Origin: Nocardioides sp. dk884
GTDB taxonomy: Bacteria > Actinomycetota > Actinomycetes > Propionibacteriales > Nocardioidaceae
Assembly: GCF_009557055.1 (NCBI RefSeq)
Contig: NZ_CP045649.1
Location: forward strand, 2,207,501-2,271,500
Direction of reading: 5' to 3'
DNA length: 64,000 bases
The notes under the pieces: generated by a model
Databases searched by the model: none
Told to the model about the DNA's origin: nothing
Seen by the model: the letters and a program-made list of their open reading frames with translations, nothing else
Position numbers and translations under genes: made by a program
Shown: one piece after another, positions 43,345 to 53,298 of the stretch
Layout of the letters: each line of letters starts with the position of its first letter
Numbering within the stretch: the stretch's first letter is position 1

Positions 43345-46300
43345 CTACAGCTGCTTCTTCAGCTGGCGCGCGACATCGGTGAGCGCAGCCTTGGCCGGGG
43401 CGTTGCGCACGCCCGTGGCGAGCGACTGGAACCTGGTCAGGGCCTGGCGCGCTTGACGCTCCTGGCCGCGACGATCGGCGCGCTGGGCGGCGTTCATCGC
43501 GGTGGTGAGCGACGTGGCGAGCCGGGCGCTGATCGTGTTCTCCCGGTCGAGGCGTTTGACCAGCTGCTTCGCGCCGGCGTACGTCGCGACCACCCGGAAG
43601 GTGACCGTGCGCGTCTGCCGGTTGCCGGCCTTGTCGGTGACCGTGACCGCGAGCCGGTGGGTGCCGGTGCGCAGCCGCATCGCGTCGAGGCGGACCGGGG
43701 AGCCCACCACCTTGCCGTTGAGCCGGATCACCCGGGAGGCGATCCCGGAGGTGGCGTCGGTGGCCGTGACCCGTGCGGTGCGCGTCGCCGCGACGCTCAT
43801 CTTCGTGCCCGCGGTGACGCCGGTGACCTTGATCGTCGGTGCGGTGGCGTCGATGCGGACAGTCGTGGTCGCGATCTCCGAGACCGTGCCGTCCTCGTCG
43901 GTCGCCCGGGCCTCGACCCGGGTGACGCCGTCCTTGGTCACCCGCACCGGCGCCGTGTAGGCAACCCAGGCGCCCGTACCGAGGCGGTACTCGATGTCCA
44001 GCTCGCCCTTGCCACCGGCACCCGTGAGGGCGACGGTCACCGGGGAGGTGAACCAGCCCGCGGACCCGTTCGGGGCCGCCGGTGTCGTGGTGATGCTCAC
44101 CGTCGGGGCCGGGGCCTCGTCGGTCTCCGGGACGACGACCTCGAACTCGCCGGTCGTCTCGTTGCCCGCCGCGTCGGTGGCCGTGTAGGCCACCACGTGG
44201 GTGCCGGGCTCGGTGATCCGGAACGGCTCGTCGTACTCGGTCTCGGCGCCGCCGTCCACCGTGTAGGTGAAGGAGGTCACCCCGACCTCGTCCGACGCGT
44301 CCAGCACGACCGTGCCGGCACCGGTCAGGGCGAGGTCGGCGCAGCCGACGATCGCTCCCTCGCGGTGGACGACCAGCGAGCGGCCCTCGATCCGCGGCGC
44401 CCACGGGACGGTGGCCGTCGCGAAGGACGTGCCATCGGCCGCCGGCTTGATGCGCGGGTCGTCCGAGCCGGGCTGCCAGCCCGGGTTGGTCGGCCAGAGC
44501 TCGTTGGGCGGGGTGCCCGCTCCGTCCGGGTCGTCGCGGTAGTGGCCCTCGAAGCCGCCACAGGTGCCGACGTGCAGGTGCGACTCGTAGCGCTGGCCCG
44601 GGTCGAGCCCGGTCAGCTCGAGCGTCGCGGTGGTCGTGTAGCCCGTGCCGTCGGCTGCGGAGACCAGGGTGGCCTCCCCGCCGATGCTGCCCCCGGAGAG
44701 GTCGGTGACCTCACCGGCGTACGAGCCGAGGACCGTGGCGTCGACCTGCGGTGCGGTCTCGTCCTCGCCCGGCTCCTCGCCCGGCTCGCAGGGCGTCTCC
44801 GCCCCGAGGTTGAACCAGTCAAAGGAGGCCGTGATGCCGGCGCCGGCGGTGGTGTTGGCCGCCGCCAGCAGCCCGACCCGCGGGTCGGTGATGCCGCTCA
44901 GGTCGTAGCCCGCCGACATCTCCGTCCAGGTCTCGCCGTCGGCGCTGTAGGAGCCGATGACGTCGGTCCCGTCCTCGCTGGTCAGGCGCAACCACACGGT
45001 GTCCGGGAACTCCTCGCCGAGGCCGGAGGTGTTGGTCTCGGCGGCGGTGCCGTCGAGCTCCTTGGCGGTCTGGATGATGTTCGACGCGGCGTCCGGCTGG
45101 TCGCTGCGGCCCTGGAAGACGTGCTTGATGTAGTTGTCGTCGTCTCCGTAGATCAGCAGGCCGGCCGACTGGTAGGACCGGTCGATCGGGGCGCTGACCT
45201 TGGTCGTGACCACGAACGGGCCCTCGGGCAGGTCGGTGAGGACCAGGTCCCGAGCGGTGTTCGTGCCCTGGTAGAGGTCGGTCGCCTCGAGCGGGATGTT
45301 CACCGTGCCGTCCGAGACCTCCAGGTTGCCGCTGGGCCGCACGACGTCCCAGGCGGAGCCCAGGGCGCTGCCGTCGAACTCCTCGACCAGGCACCCGGTG
45401 CCGCCGCACGGCTCGGCCGTGTCGTCGGGGGTGAGGGTGAAGTGGTCGAAGCTGGCGGAGATGCCCGTCGAGGCGGTCTGGCTGCCCAGGGCGAGGAGCC
45501 CGACCTTGGGCGCGGTGATGCCGGTGAGGTCGCGCGTCGAGGCGACGTCGGTCCAGGTCTCACCGTCGCTGCTGTAGGAGCCGGACACGACGTTGCCGTC
45601 GGTGCTGCTCAGCCGCAGCCACACGGTGTCGGGGAAGTCGGCGCCGAGGTTGGCGGAGTTGGTCTCCGTCGCGGACGCGTTGACCTCCTTGGCCATCTGG
45701 ATGACGTTGTTCGCCTTGTTCGGCTCGTTCGAGCGGCCGGAGTAGACGAGCTTGAGGTAGTTGTCGTCGTTGCCGTAGACGACCAGACCGGCCTGCTGGT
45801 AGGCGCGGGTGGCCGGCAGCGTGACCTTGGTCGTGACCTCGAAGGCGCCGGACGGCAGGTCCTGCAGGACGATGTTCGGCGTCGTGTTGGTGGTCTGGTA
45901 GATGTCGGTCGCGGTGATCGGGATGTTGAGCACCCCGCCGGCGACGGTCAGGGACTGGTCGACCCGGACGCTGCGGTTCCAACGCTCGGTGTCGAGGGAG
46001 TCGCCCACGAAGTCGTCAGAGCGCCCGCTGAAGCAGGTGTCAGAAGGCCGGGTGACGACGATCTCGAGCGTGCGGGAGGTCTTCGCCCCGCGCGCATCGG
46101 TGGCGGTCAGCTCCACGACGTAGCGTCCCGGCGTGGTGTAGGTGTGGCTGGGTGAGGACTCCGTGGAGGTCGCACCGTCGCCGAAGTCCCACGCGTAGGT
46201 GATCGGGGTGTCCTCGTCGGGGTCGCTCACCGTGCTGGTGAACTCGACCGGCAGAGGTGCCTCACCGGTGGTCGTGCTGGCGGTGATCGAGACGGTCGGC

Positions 46301-49300
46301 GGCCGGTTGTCGGTGACGCCGCGGCCGTTGAACTGCAGCCAGTTGACGTTGGCCCCTCCGGTGGTGGCGACGAAGTAGAGCTCGCCGCTGGTGTCGGTGG
46401 CGCCGGTGAACGTCGTGGAGACGTCCTGGTAGGTCTGGGCCCCGCCGGTGTTCGGCACCGACAAGGTGCCGATGGTGGTGCCGGTCGGCGAGCCCTGGCG
46501 GACCTCGAACGTCGCGCCTGCGGTCGCCGAGGCGGCGCGCATCGTGACGCCGGTGATGCCGGTGAGGTTCATGACGTCCCAGCGGAACCAGTCGCCGGTC
46601 TCGACGCCGGTGACGTGCTGACCGCCGCCGGTGTCGGTGGTCGTCTGGACCTCGACGCCGGGGGTGCCGCCGGTCCCGTTGCCGGTACGTCCGGTGGCGT
46701 CGAAGTACTCGGCCTCCTTGTGCTTGGTGTGCAAGATGATGCCGTCCACGCCGGTCAGGGCGCCGGCGTCGCCGGCCCCGTTGTCGGTGTAGGTGGCCTT
46801 GATGGTGCCGAAGATGTTGGCACCGACGTGACCGGAGTCGCCGGGCAGCGCGAGCGTGCCGCTGCAGCCGTCGTACTGCTCGTAGTCGTGGGAGTGCTCG
46901 TCATGCCCCAGACCGGGCTGGACGGTCACCCGGTCACAGTCGATCGTGCCGTCCTCGGGATCGGTGACCTCGACCTCGTAGCGCAGGTAGTCGCCGAACT
47001 CGAAGAACCCGCCGTCCACCGGCAGCGTCAGCTCCACCGTCGGAGCGGTGTTGCCGGCGACGATGTCGATGTTGGTCGTGCCCGAGCGGCCGCCCTCGTC
47101 GGTCACCGTGAGCCGGGCCGTGTAGTTGCCGGCCTCGGCGTAGGTGAAGCTGGCGGTGGGGGTCGTGGCGTCGGTGGTGCCGTCACCGTCGAAGTCCCAG
47201 GCGTAGGTCAGGCCTGTCGCATCACCGGTGTCGGCGTCGAAGGACCCGCTGCCGTCGAACTGGACGGTCAGCGGCGCCGGGCCCGAGGTCGGGTCCGCGG
47301 TGGCCCTGGCGATCGGGGCGCGGTTGCCCTCGACGTAGTCGATCCGGTACACGCCGGAGTCGGTGTTGTTGCCGTTGAAGCCGCTGCCCCACTCGATCAT
47401 GTAGAGCGCACCGTCCGGCCCGAACTGCAGGGCGTGCGGGCGGATCATCGGCAGGTTCGGCAGGAACCGGTTGATGTCGGTGTAGTTGGTGCCGTTCTGG
47501 TTCATCTGCACGGTGAAGAGGCGGCTGTTGTTCCAGTCCGCCCAGATGGCCTTGCGGTCGAAGTACTCCGGCCACTTGCGGTCCGAGACCAGGTCGGGGT
47601 CGTAGGAGTAGGTGCCCGAGGTCATCGGGGCGCCGCTGGCGCCGATCTCCGGGGTGCCGGTGATGGCGGCGTTGTTGCTCTGCCAGATGACCGCCGGCTT
47701 GGCGGGCGGCAGGTTGGTCAGGCCCGTGTTGTGGGGCGAGTCGTTGACCAGGTTGGCGCAGTCGAAGGCCGCGCCGGCGGTGCTGTTGGCGAAGTTGTAG
47801 TCGTGGTACGGCGTGTTGTCACCGACGCAGTACGGCCAGCCGTAGTTGCCCGGCTCGTCGAGGATGTTCCACTCGACGCGGCCGTTGGGCCCACGGGTGG
47901 CGCTCACCGCGCCCGCGTCCGGGCCGTAGTCCGCGACCAGGATGTTGTTGTTCTGCTCGTCCAGGCCGATGCGGAACGGGTTGCGGAAGCCCATGGCGTA
48001 GATCTCGGGACGGGTCTTCTCGGTGGTGTCCTGGTCCTCGTCGAACAGGTTGCCCGCGGGGATCGAGTAGCCGCCGTCGGGCAGAGGCGTGATGCGCAGG
48101 ATCTTGCCGTTGAGGCTGTTGGTGTTGCCCGAGGTCCGCTGTGCGTCCCAGGCGCTGCGGTTGGGACGCTCGTCGATCGGGGTGTAACCGCCGGAGTCGA
48201 AGGGGTTCGTGTTGTCACCGGTGGCGAGGTACAGGTTGCCGTCGTTGTCGAACTCCAGCGACCCGCCCGCGTGGCAGCACTGCTCGCGCTGCGTGGGTAC
48301 GTCGAGGATCGTCGTCGCCGAGTCCAGCTGCAGGGTGTTGCCCGACATCGTGTACCGCGCGACCCGGTCGAGAGCCTCGGTGCCCGGCGGCGAGTAGTAG
48401 AAGTAGACCCAGTTGTTGGTGGCGAAGTCGGGGTCGAGTGCGATCCCGAGCAGGCCGAACTCCTGACCGGTGTAGACGGGGATCGTGCCGGCGGTCACCA
48501 CGGTGCCGTTGGGCTGGATGATGCGCACGGCGCCGTTGCGGTCGATGTAGAAGACCCGGCCGTCCTCGGCGATGTCGAGCTCCATCGGGTTGGAGGTGTT
48601 CTCGTCGAGCGCGACCTTCTCGAAGCTGTCCTCGAGCGTGGCGCTGCAGTCCGAGGGCAGGACACCCGCGGCGGTCTTGATCCCGCCGAGGACGTGGCCC
48701 AGGAACTTCGGGTCGGTGAACGAGGCCTCGGTGTGGCCCATGCCGGTGTACCAGCTGCGGCCACCGTCGTAGTCCTGGCACCAGGCGATCGGGTGCTCGA
48801 CGCCCATCGCGCCGGCGCCCGGGGCGTAGGTGCTCTCATCCAGCGAGGCCAGGACGTGCACGTCGCCGCGCGGGTTGGTGCGGTAGTTGTACCACTCGTC
48901 GGTGCGCTCCCAGCGCGGCTCGATGCCCGCGGTGGAGGGGTGCGCGGGGTCCTCGACCTTGACGGTCGCGGTCGGCGTACCCGGCGGGTGGTTGGCGAAG
49001 TAGGAGCCGACCAGCTCGCCGTACCAGGGCCAGGAGTACTCGGTGTCGGAGGCCGCGTGGATGCCGGCGAAGCCGCCGCCGCCCTGGATGTAGCGCTCGA
49101 ACGCGCCCTGCTGGGTCTCGTTGAGGACGTCACCGGTCGTGGAGAGGAAGATGACGACCTCGTACTGCGCGAGGTTCGCGTCGGTGAAGGCGGCACCGTC
49201 CTCGGTGGTGGTCACCGTGAAGTCGTTCTCGGTCGCGAGCTGCTGGATGGCGGCGGTCGCCTCGTCGATGTTGCTGTGGCGGAACGCAGCGGTCTTGGAG

Positions 49301-49623
49301 AAGACCAGCGCGTCGAACTGCTCGTCGGCCTCGGCCTCGGCTGCGGCGTCCGCGGTCCACGGGACGGCGGCGCCGAGCGGCACCGACTCGCGCAGCGCCT
49401 TGCGGCCCTGCTTCCCCTTCTCGCCCTTCGCAGCCTTCGGGGTCGGTCGCTCCGAGGCCTTGGCCGACGCGGACGACGTCTTCTCCGGCGCTGTGGCCTG
49501 GGCCGCCGAGGCGCTGAGCCCCAGGCCGACCGTGGCACCCAGTGGCAGCGCCACGATCGTGGCCAGGGTCGAGCCCAGCGCGGTGCGCGAGCCCTTCCGT
49601 AGCCGCGTGATGAGCTGATGCAT
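43345..49623 (-). CDS. Giant secreted ThuA / glucose-sorbosone dehydrogenase multidomain protein
   Basis: This 2092-residue protein starts at ATG 49623, behind AAGGAG. A signal peptide with helix ~20-42 precedes a Lys-rich linker. Domains in order: ThuA-like (~102-320, HTEASF); glucose/sorbosone dehydrogenase beta-propeller (~334-764, GLLGIALDPDF, AGGSLEFDNDG, AMGFRNPFRI); PKD (~765-855); Ig-like segment (~856-965); CBM6-type (~965-1100); PKD (~1108-1190); two homologous ~200-residue concanavalin-like repeats (~1196-1404, 1413-1608); a Cu/Zn-SOD-like domain (~1628-1764); Ig/OmpL47-like modules (~1771-2014); and a helical tail. It probably binds and oxidises extracellular carbohydrate. No LPXTG is seen. 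It lies inside a sugar-utilisation locus between xylA and a sugar epimerase. Confidence 0.85.
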   Translation of the reverse strand: MHQLITRLRKGSRTALGSTLATIVALPLGATVGLGLSASAAQATAPEKTSSASAKASERPTPKAAKGEKGKQGRKALRESVPLGAAVPWTADAAAEAEADEQFDALVFSKTAAFRHSNIDEATAAIQQLATENDFTVTTTEDGAAFTDANLAQYEVVIFLSTTGDVLNETQQGAFERYIQGGGGFAGIHAASDTEYSWPWYGELVGSYFANHPPGTPTATVKVEDPAHPSTAGIEPRWERTDEWYNYRTNPRGDVHVLASLDESTYAPGAGAMGVEHPIAWCQDYDGGRSWYTGMGHTEASFTDPKFLGHVLGGIKTAAGVLPSDCSATLEDSFEKVALDENTSNPMELDIAEDGRVFYIDRNGAVRIIQPNGTVVTAGTIPVYTGQEFGLLGIALDPDFATNNWVYFYYSPPGTEALDRVARYTMSGNTLQLDSATTILDVPTQREQCCHAGGSLEFDNDGNLYLATGDNTNPFDSGGYTPIDERPNRSAWDAQRTSGNTNSLNGKILRITPLPDGGYSIPAGNLFDEDQDTTEKTRPEIYAMGFRNPFRIGLDEQNNNILVADYGPDAGAVSATRGPNGRVEWNILDEPGNYGWPYCVGDNTPYHDYNFANSTAGAAFDCANLVNDSPHNTGLTNLPPAKPAVIWQSNNAAITGTPEIGASGAPMTSGTYSYDPDLVSDRKWPEYFDRKAIWADWNNSRLFTVQMNQNGTNYTDINRFLPNLPMIRPHALQFGPDGALYMIEWGSGFNGNNTDSGVYRIDYVEGNRAPIARATADPTSGPAPLTVQFDGSGSFDADTGDATGLTYAWDFDGDGTTDATTPTASFTYAEAGNYTARLTVTDEGGRSGTTNIDIVAGNTAPTVELTLPVDGGFFEFGDYLRYEVEVTDPEDGTIDCDRVTVQPGLGHDEHSHDYEQYDGCSGTLALPGDSGHVGANIFGTIKATYTDNGAGDAGALTGVDGIILHTKHKEAEYFDATGRTGNGTGGTPGVEVQTTTDTGGGQHVTGVETGDWFRWDVMNLTGITGVTMRAASATAGATFEVRQGSPTGTTIGTLSVPNTGGAQTYQDVSTTFTGATDTSGELYFVATTGGANVNWLQFNGRGVTDNRPPTVSITASTTTGEAPLPVEFTSTVSDPDEDTPITYAWDFGDGATSTESSPSHTYTTPGRYVVELTATDARGAKTSRTLEIVVTRPSDTCFSGRSDDFVGDSLDTERWNRSVRVDQSLTVAGGVLNIPITATDIYQTTNTTPNIVLQDLPSGAFEVTTKVTLPATRAYQQAGLVVYGNDDNYLKLVYSGRSNEPNKANNVIQMAKEVNASATETNSANLGADFPDTVWLRLSSTDGNVVSGSYSSDGETWTDVASTRDLTGITAPKVGLLALGSQTASTGISASFDHFTLTPDDTAEPCGGTGCLVEEFDGSALGSAWDVVRPSGNLEVSDGTVNIPLEATDLYQGTNTARDLVLTDLPEGPFVVTTKVSAPIDRSYQSAGLLIYGDDDNYIKHVFQGRSDQPDAASNIIQTAKELDGTAAETNTSGLGEEFPDTVWLRLTSEDGTDVIGSYSADGETWTEMSAGYDLSGITDPRVGLLAAANTTAGAGITASFDWFNLGAETPCEPGEEPGEDETAPQVDATVLGSYAGEVTDLSGGSIGGEATLVSAADGTGYTTTATLELTGLDPGQRYESHLHVGTCGGFEGHYRDDPDGAGTPPNELWPTNPGWQPGSDDPRIKPAADGTSFATATVPWAPRIEGRSLVVHREGAIVGCADLALTGAGTVVLDASDEVGVTSFTYTVDGGAETEYDEPFRITEPGTHVVAYTATDAAGNETTGEFEVVVPETDEAPAPTVSITTTPAAPNGSAGWFTSPVTVALTGAGGKGELDIEYRLGTGAWVAYTAPVRVTKDGVTRVEARATDEDGTVSEIATTTVRIDATAPTIKVTGVTAGTKMSVAATRTARVTATDATSGIASRVIRLNGKVVGSPVRLDAMRLRTGTHRLAVTVTDKAGNRQTRTVTFRVVATYAGAKQLVKRLDRENTISARLATSLTTAMNAAQRADRRGQERQARQALTRFQSLATGVRNAPAKAALTDVARQLKKQL

Positions 49624-49705
49624 CACGTTCTCCTTCGTTCATGAGGGAAGTGCGCTGCGGCGGTTCCGGGGCGGGTCCCCGGGCGTTCGGCCCCTGGCGG
49701 TGCTG

Positions 49706-49738
49706 GTCGTGCAGTAGTCGTGCGGTGGTCGTGCGGTG
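49706..49738. repeat. 11-bp tandem repeat, three copies
   Basis: Units GTCGTGCAGTA, GTCGTGCGGTG and GTCGTGCGGTG lie end to end between the xylA stop and the start of the giant gene. The remaining 116-bp gap also has a short hairpin (CCGGGG at 49666 with CCCCGG at 49677). The repeats may be slippage products or a binding site. Confidence 0.6.
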
Positions 49739-49742
49739 GGCG

Positions 49743-50906
49743 TCAGCGGACGCCGAGGAGGTGTTCCATCGCGAGCTGGTCGAGGGCTTCCATCGCGGTG
49801 CTGCGCTCGCCGAGCGCGGCGACGTCGTACGTCGCGCCGCGCAGGTCGGACAGCTGCTCGCCCGCGTCCAGGGTGGGCCGGTCCAGCTCGGCGACCGCGG
49901 CGGCGGCGAGTGCCTCGCCGACCGCGGGGTCGGCGCGGAAGGCCAGCGCGCGCTCGCGCAGGATGAGGTAGTTGCGCATGCAGGCCCGGGCGGCCTCCCA
50001 GACGCCGTCGACGGCCTCGGCGCGCGGTGTCTTGAAGTCGAAGTGCACGTAGCCCTCGTAGGCGTGGCCGGTGCCGGCGCCCAGCAAGGTGTCGACGGTC
50101 CAGAAGGCGCCGCGCAGGTTGCCGGCGCCGAAGCGCAGGTCCTGGTCGTACCGCGGGCCGTGCTGACCGTTGAGGTCGACGTGGAAGAGCTTGCCGTGCC
50201 ACATCGCCTGCGCGATGCCGTGGGCGTAGTTCAGCCCGGCCATCTCCTCGTGCCCGACCTCGGGGTTTACCCCGACCATCTGGGGGTCCTCGAGCTCGTT
50301 GATCAGCGCGATCGCGTGGCCGATGGTCGGGAGCAGGATGTCGCCGCGCGGCTCGTTGGGCTTGGGCTCGAGAGCGAAACGGAGGTCGTAGCCCTGCTCC
50401 TTCACATAGGCGCAGAAGGTGTTGAGCGACTCGACCATCCGGTCGAGCGAGGCGCGGATGTTCTTCCCTGCGCCGTGCTCCGCACCCTCGCGGCCGCCCC
50501 AGAGCACGAAGGTGTCGGCGCCGAGGCTCGCGGCGAGGTCGATGTTGCGCAGCACCTTCTGGGTGGCGTAGCGGCGTACCTCGCGGTTGTTGGCGGTGAG
50601 CGCGCCCTCCTTGAACACCGGCGGGCCGAAGAGGTTGGTGGTGACCATCTCGACGCGCAGACCGGTGTCGGCCAGCGCCTTGCGGAACCGCTCGAGGTCG
50701 CGGTCGCGGGTGTCGTCGTCGGGCAGCAGGTCGTCGTCGTGGAAGGTCACGGCGGCCGCCCCGAGCTCGGCGAGCTTGTAGGTGGACTCGACGGGGTCCA
50801 GCGGCGGGCGGCTGGCCGGTCCGAAGACGTCGACGCCCTGCCAGCCCACTGTCCACAGGCCGAAGGAGAACTTGTCCTCGGGTTGGGGGGTGTAGTCGCT
50901 GCTCAT
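49743..50906 (-). CDS. xylA: Xylose isomerase
   Basis: This 387-residue protein is the length of actinobacterial xylose isomerases. The N-terminal [18 protein letters not shown] is typical of the group. Catalytic His is in [10 protein letters not shown], the metal residues in [14 protein letters not shown] and [14 protein letters not shown], and the metal-2 site in [17 protein letters not shown]. It interconverts xylose and xylulose. It overlaps the Gfo/Idh/MocA gene (ATGA) as last gene of the ABC-transporter operon. The kinase xylB is 7.7 kb downstream on the same strand. Confidence 0.95.
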   Translation of the reverse strand: MSSDYTPQPEDKFSFGLWTVGWQGVDVFGPASRPPLDPVESTYKLAELGAAAVTFHDDDLLPDDDTRDRDLERFRKALADTGLRVEMVTTNLFGPPVFKEGALTANNREVRRYATQKVLRNIDLAASLGADTFVLWGGREGAEHGAGKNIRASLDRMVESLNTFCAYVKEQGYDLRFALEPKPNEPRGDILLPTIGHAIALINELEDPQMVGVNPEVGHEEMAGLNYAHGIAQAMWHGKLFHVDLNGQHGPRYDQDLRFGAGNLRGAFWTVDTLLGAGTGHAYEGYVHFDFKTPRAEAVDGVWEAARACMRNYLILRERALAFRADPAVGEALAAAAVAELDRPTLDAGEQLSDLRGATYDVAALGERSTAMEALDQLAMEHLLGVR

Positions 50907-52102
50907 GCGGTGGTCTCCTGCCACTGTCGGGTGTGGGAGCTCGTCTCGACCGCAGCCAGCACACGCTGGACCTGCAGGCCGTCGGCGAACGACGGGGTGG
51001 GCTGCTCGCCCGCGGCCAACGCCCGGACCAGGTCCACGACCTGGTGGGTGAAGGCGTGCTCGTATCCGAGTCCGTGGCCCGCGGGCCACCAGGCCTCGAC
51101 GTAGGGGTGGTCGGGCTCGGTGACGAGGATTCGCCGGAAGCCTGCGGTCTCGGCCGGCTCGGTGGCGTCGAAGAGCTGCAGGACGTTCATGTCCTCGAAG
51201 TCGAAGGCCAACGACCCGAGGGCTCCGTTGATCTCCAGTCGGATGGCGTTCTTGCGCCCGTAGGCGAAGCGGGTCGCCTCGAAGACTCCGAGCGCGCCGC
51301 CGGTGAAGGAGGCCAGGAAGACCGCGGCGTCGTCGACCGACACCGGCCCGGTCTCGCCGCTCGCACCGCCGCCGCCGAGGGTTCCCGCGGTCGCCTCGGC
51401 GGCGATCGGCCGCTCGTGGACGAAGGTCTGCAGGTGGCCCGAGACCGACGCGATCGAGTCACCGGTGATGAACTGGGCGAGGTCGACGATGTGGGCGCCG
51501 ATGTCGCCGAGCGCCCCCGAACCGGCCTGCTTCTTGTCCAGGCGCCAGGACAATGGCGCTGTGGGGTCGGCGATCCAGTCCTGCAGGTACTGCGCGCGCA
51601 CCTGACGGATCTCTCCCAACCGGCCGTCCGCGACCAGCTTGCGCGCCAGCGCGACCGCGGGCACCCGACGGTAGGTGAAGCCGACCATCGCCATGACCCC
51701 GGACGCAGCGGCCCGCTCCGCCGCGTCCGTCATGGCCTCGGCCTCCGTCACGCTGTTGGCCAGCGGCTTCTCGCACAGCACGTGCTTGCCCGCCTCGAGT
51801 GCCGCGACGGCGATCTCGGCGTGCGTGTCACCGGGGGTGCAGATGTCGACCAGGTCGATGTCGTCGCGCTGGACGAGCCGACGCCAGTCGGTCTCGGCGT
51901 CCGACCACCCGAGGCGGTCGGCAGCGGCGCGGACCCGGGTGGCGTCCCGCCCGCAGGCGACCTGCATGACGGGCTGCAGGGGCAGGTCGAAGAAGCGGGG
52001 GGCGGTACGCCAGGCATGGGAGTGCGCGGCACCCATGAACGCGTGCCCGACCATGCCGACGCGGAGCGTCGAGGGGTCCGCTGAGGAAGGAGAGTGGGTC
52101 AT
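50903..52102 (-). CDS. Gfo/Idh/MocA family NAD(P) oxidoreductase
   Basis: This 399-residue protein has a Rossmann loop [17 protein letters not shown], the motif [23 protein letters not shown], and [15 protein letters not shown] (the EKP signature of the family). The C-terminal beta-sheet domain includes [19 protein letters not shown]. It probably oxidises or reduces a cyclic sugar or inositol-type ring. It lies between the binding protein (44 bp) and xylA (4-bp overlap), suggesting that the imported sugar, or a derivative, is its substrate. Confidence 0.9.
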   Translation of the reverse strand: MTHSPSSADPSTLRVGMVGHAFMGAAHSHAWRTAPRFFDLPLQPVMQVACGRDATRVRAAADRLGWSDAETDWRRLVQRDDIDLVDICTPGDTHAEIAVAALEAGKHVLCEKPLANSVTEAEAMTDAAERAAASGVMAMVGFTYRRVPAVALARKLVADGRLGEIRQVRAQYLQDWIADPTAPLSWRLDKKQAGSGALGDIGAHIVDLAQFITGDSIASVSGHLQTFVHERPIAAEATAGTLGGGGASGETGPVSVDDAAVFLASFTGGALGVFEATRFAYGRKNAIRLEINGALGSLAFDFEDMNVLQLFDATEPAETAGFRRILVTEPDHPYVEAWWPAGHGLGYEHAFTHQVVDLVRALAAGEQPTPSFADGLQVQRVLAAVETSSHTRQWQETTA

Positions 52103-52146
52103 CGGCTTTCCTGCTCGATTCGTCGGAATGCGGGCGCGGGCGTCGC

Positions 52147-53217
52147 TCAGGACTCGAAGGCGGTCTCCAGGTACTGGTCGACGTTGTCGGCCGTCACGAC
52201 CGGCGCGTAGAGCTGGACCATCCGAGGCACCTCGATCTCGACGAGGTCGGAGACCGAGCGCTCCTGGGCCAGCAGGCGGGCCAGCTTGAGACCGTCGGCG
52301 CCCTGGGTCGAGGGGTAGATGACGGTCGCCTTCAGCACGCTGTCGCCGTCCTTGATGGCGCGCATCGCGTTGGCGGAGCCGGCGCCGCCGACCATGATGA
52401 ACTCGTCGCGGTTGGCGTTCTCGATCGCGGCGAGGACCCCGACGCCCTGGTCGTCGTCGTGGTTCCACATCGCGTCGATCTTCGGCTCGGCCTGCAGCAG
52501 GTTGGACGCCGCCTCCTCGCCGCCCTCGACGGTGAAGTCGGCGGCCACACGGTTGTCGACGTCGAGACCGCACTCGGCGAGCGCGTCCTTGAAGCCGCGG
52601 CTGCGGTCCTGGGTCAGCGGCAGCGAGTCGATGCCGGCGATCTCGGCGACCACCGCGCCCGGCTTGTCCCCGACCTGCTCGCAGATGTAGGTGCCCGCCG
52701 AGACGCCCATGCCGTAGTTGTCGCCCAGGACGGTGACCCGGGCGGCGTTGGGGTCGCTGAACTCGCGGTCGACGTTGATGACCGGGATGCCGGCATCCAT
52801 GGCCTTGAGGGCGACCTTGGTCATCGCCGCGCCGTCGAAGGGCAGCAGCACGATCGCGTCCACGCCCTCGTTGATGAAGGTCTCGACCTGCTGGATCTGC
52901 ACGTTGACGTCATTGGTGCCGGTGGCGACCTTGAGCTCGACGTCGTCGTACTGGTCGGCGGTCTGCTCGGTCGACTCGGTGATGGAGGCCATCCAGCCGT
53001 GGTCGGCCGCCGGCGCGGAGAACCCGATCACGACCTTGTCGCCGGACTCGTCGTTGGAGCCCGCCGCGGCCTGCGCCGAGCCGCCGCCGCGCTCGTCGCC
53101 GTCGTCCTGGGCCTCGTTGCTGGTGCACGCGGACATGGCGAGGACGGCTAGGACCGCGACGCCGCTGCCGACGATCTTGGTCGGGGTGGTCCTCTTCTTC
53201 AGTGACTTCACGGTCAT
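52147..53217 (-). CDS. Sugar ABC transporter substrate-binding lipoprotein
   Basis: This 356-residue protein has a lipoprotein signal: basic N-terminus, helix, then AMSAC with lipid-attachment Cys 31. The mature part is a ribose-type periplasmic-binding fold (Peripla_BP_4): GFSAPAADHGWMASI, VDAIVLLPFDGAAM, IPVINVDREFSD and MWNHDDDQGVGVLAA. Such proteins deliver ribose, xylose or inositol-like sugars to the permease. The linker is Gly/Ser/Ala-rich, usual for a cell-surface lipoprotein. It follows the permease by 81 bp. Confidence 0.9.
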   Translation of the reverse strand: MTVKSLKKRTTPTKIVGSGVAVLAVLAMSACTSNEAQDDGDERGGGSAQAAAGSNDESGDKVVIGFSAPAADHGWMASITESTEQTADQYDDVELKVATGTNDVNVQIQQVETFINEGVDAIVLLPFDGAAMTKVALKAMDAGIPVINVDREFSDPNAARVTVLGDNYGMGVSAGTYICEQVGDKPGAVVAEIAGIDSLPLTQDRSRGFKDALAECGLDVDNRVAADFTVEGGEEAASNLLQAEPKIDAMWNHDDDQGVGVLAAIENANRDEFIMVGGAGSANAMRAIKDGDSVLKATVIYPSTQGADGLKLARLLAQERSVSDLVEIEVPRMVQLYAPVVTADNVDQYLETAFES

Positions 53218-53298
53218 GGCGGGTGCTCCTTGGATCAGGTGTGGGTGTGCCGGGGTGAGGTGCTGCGGTGTGGCGCCCGCCCGAGAAACGGGGGTCGG

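Noticed and set aside
43147..49602. Two ~1000-codon plus-strand frames opposite the giant secreted protein
   Set aside because: Composition is Val/Gly/Asp/Arg-rich with no family resemblance, while the minus frame has a clear signal peptide and ordered domains.
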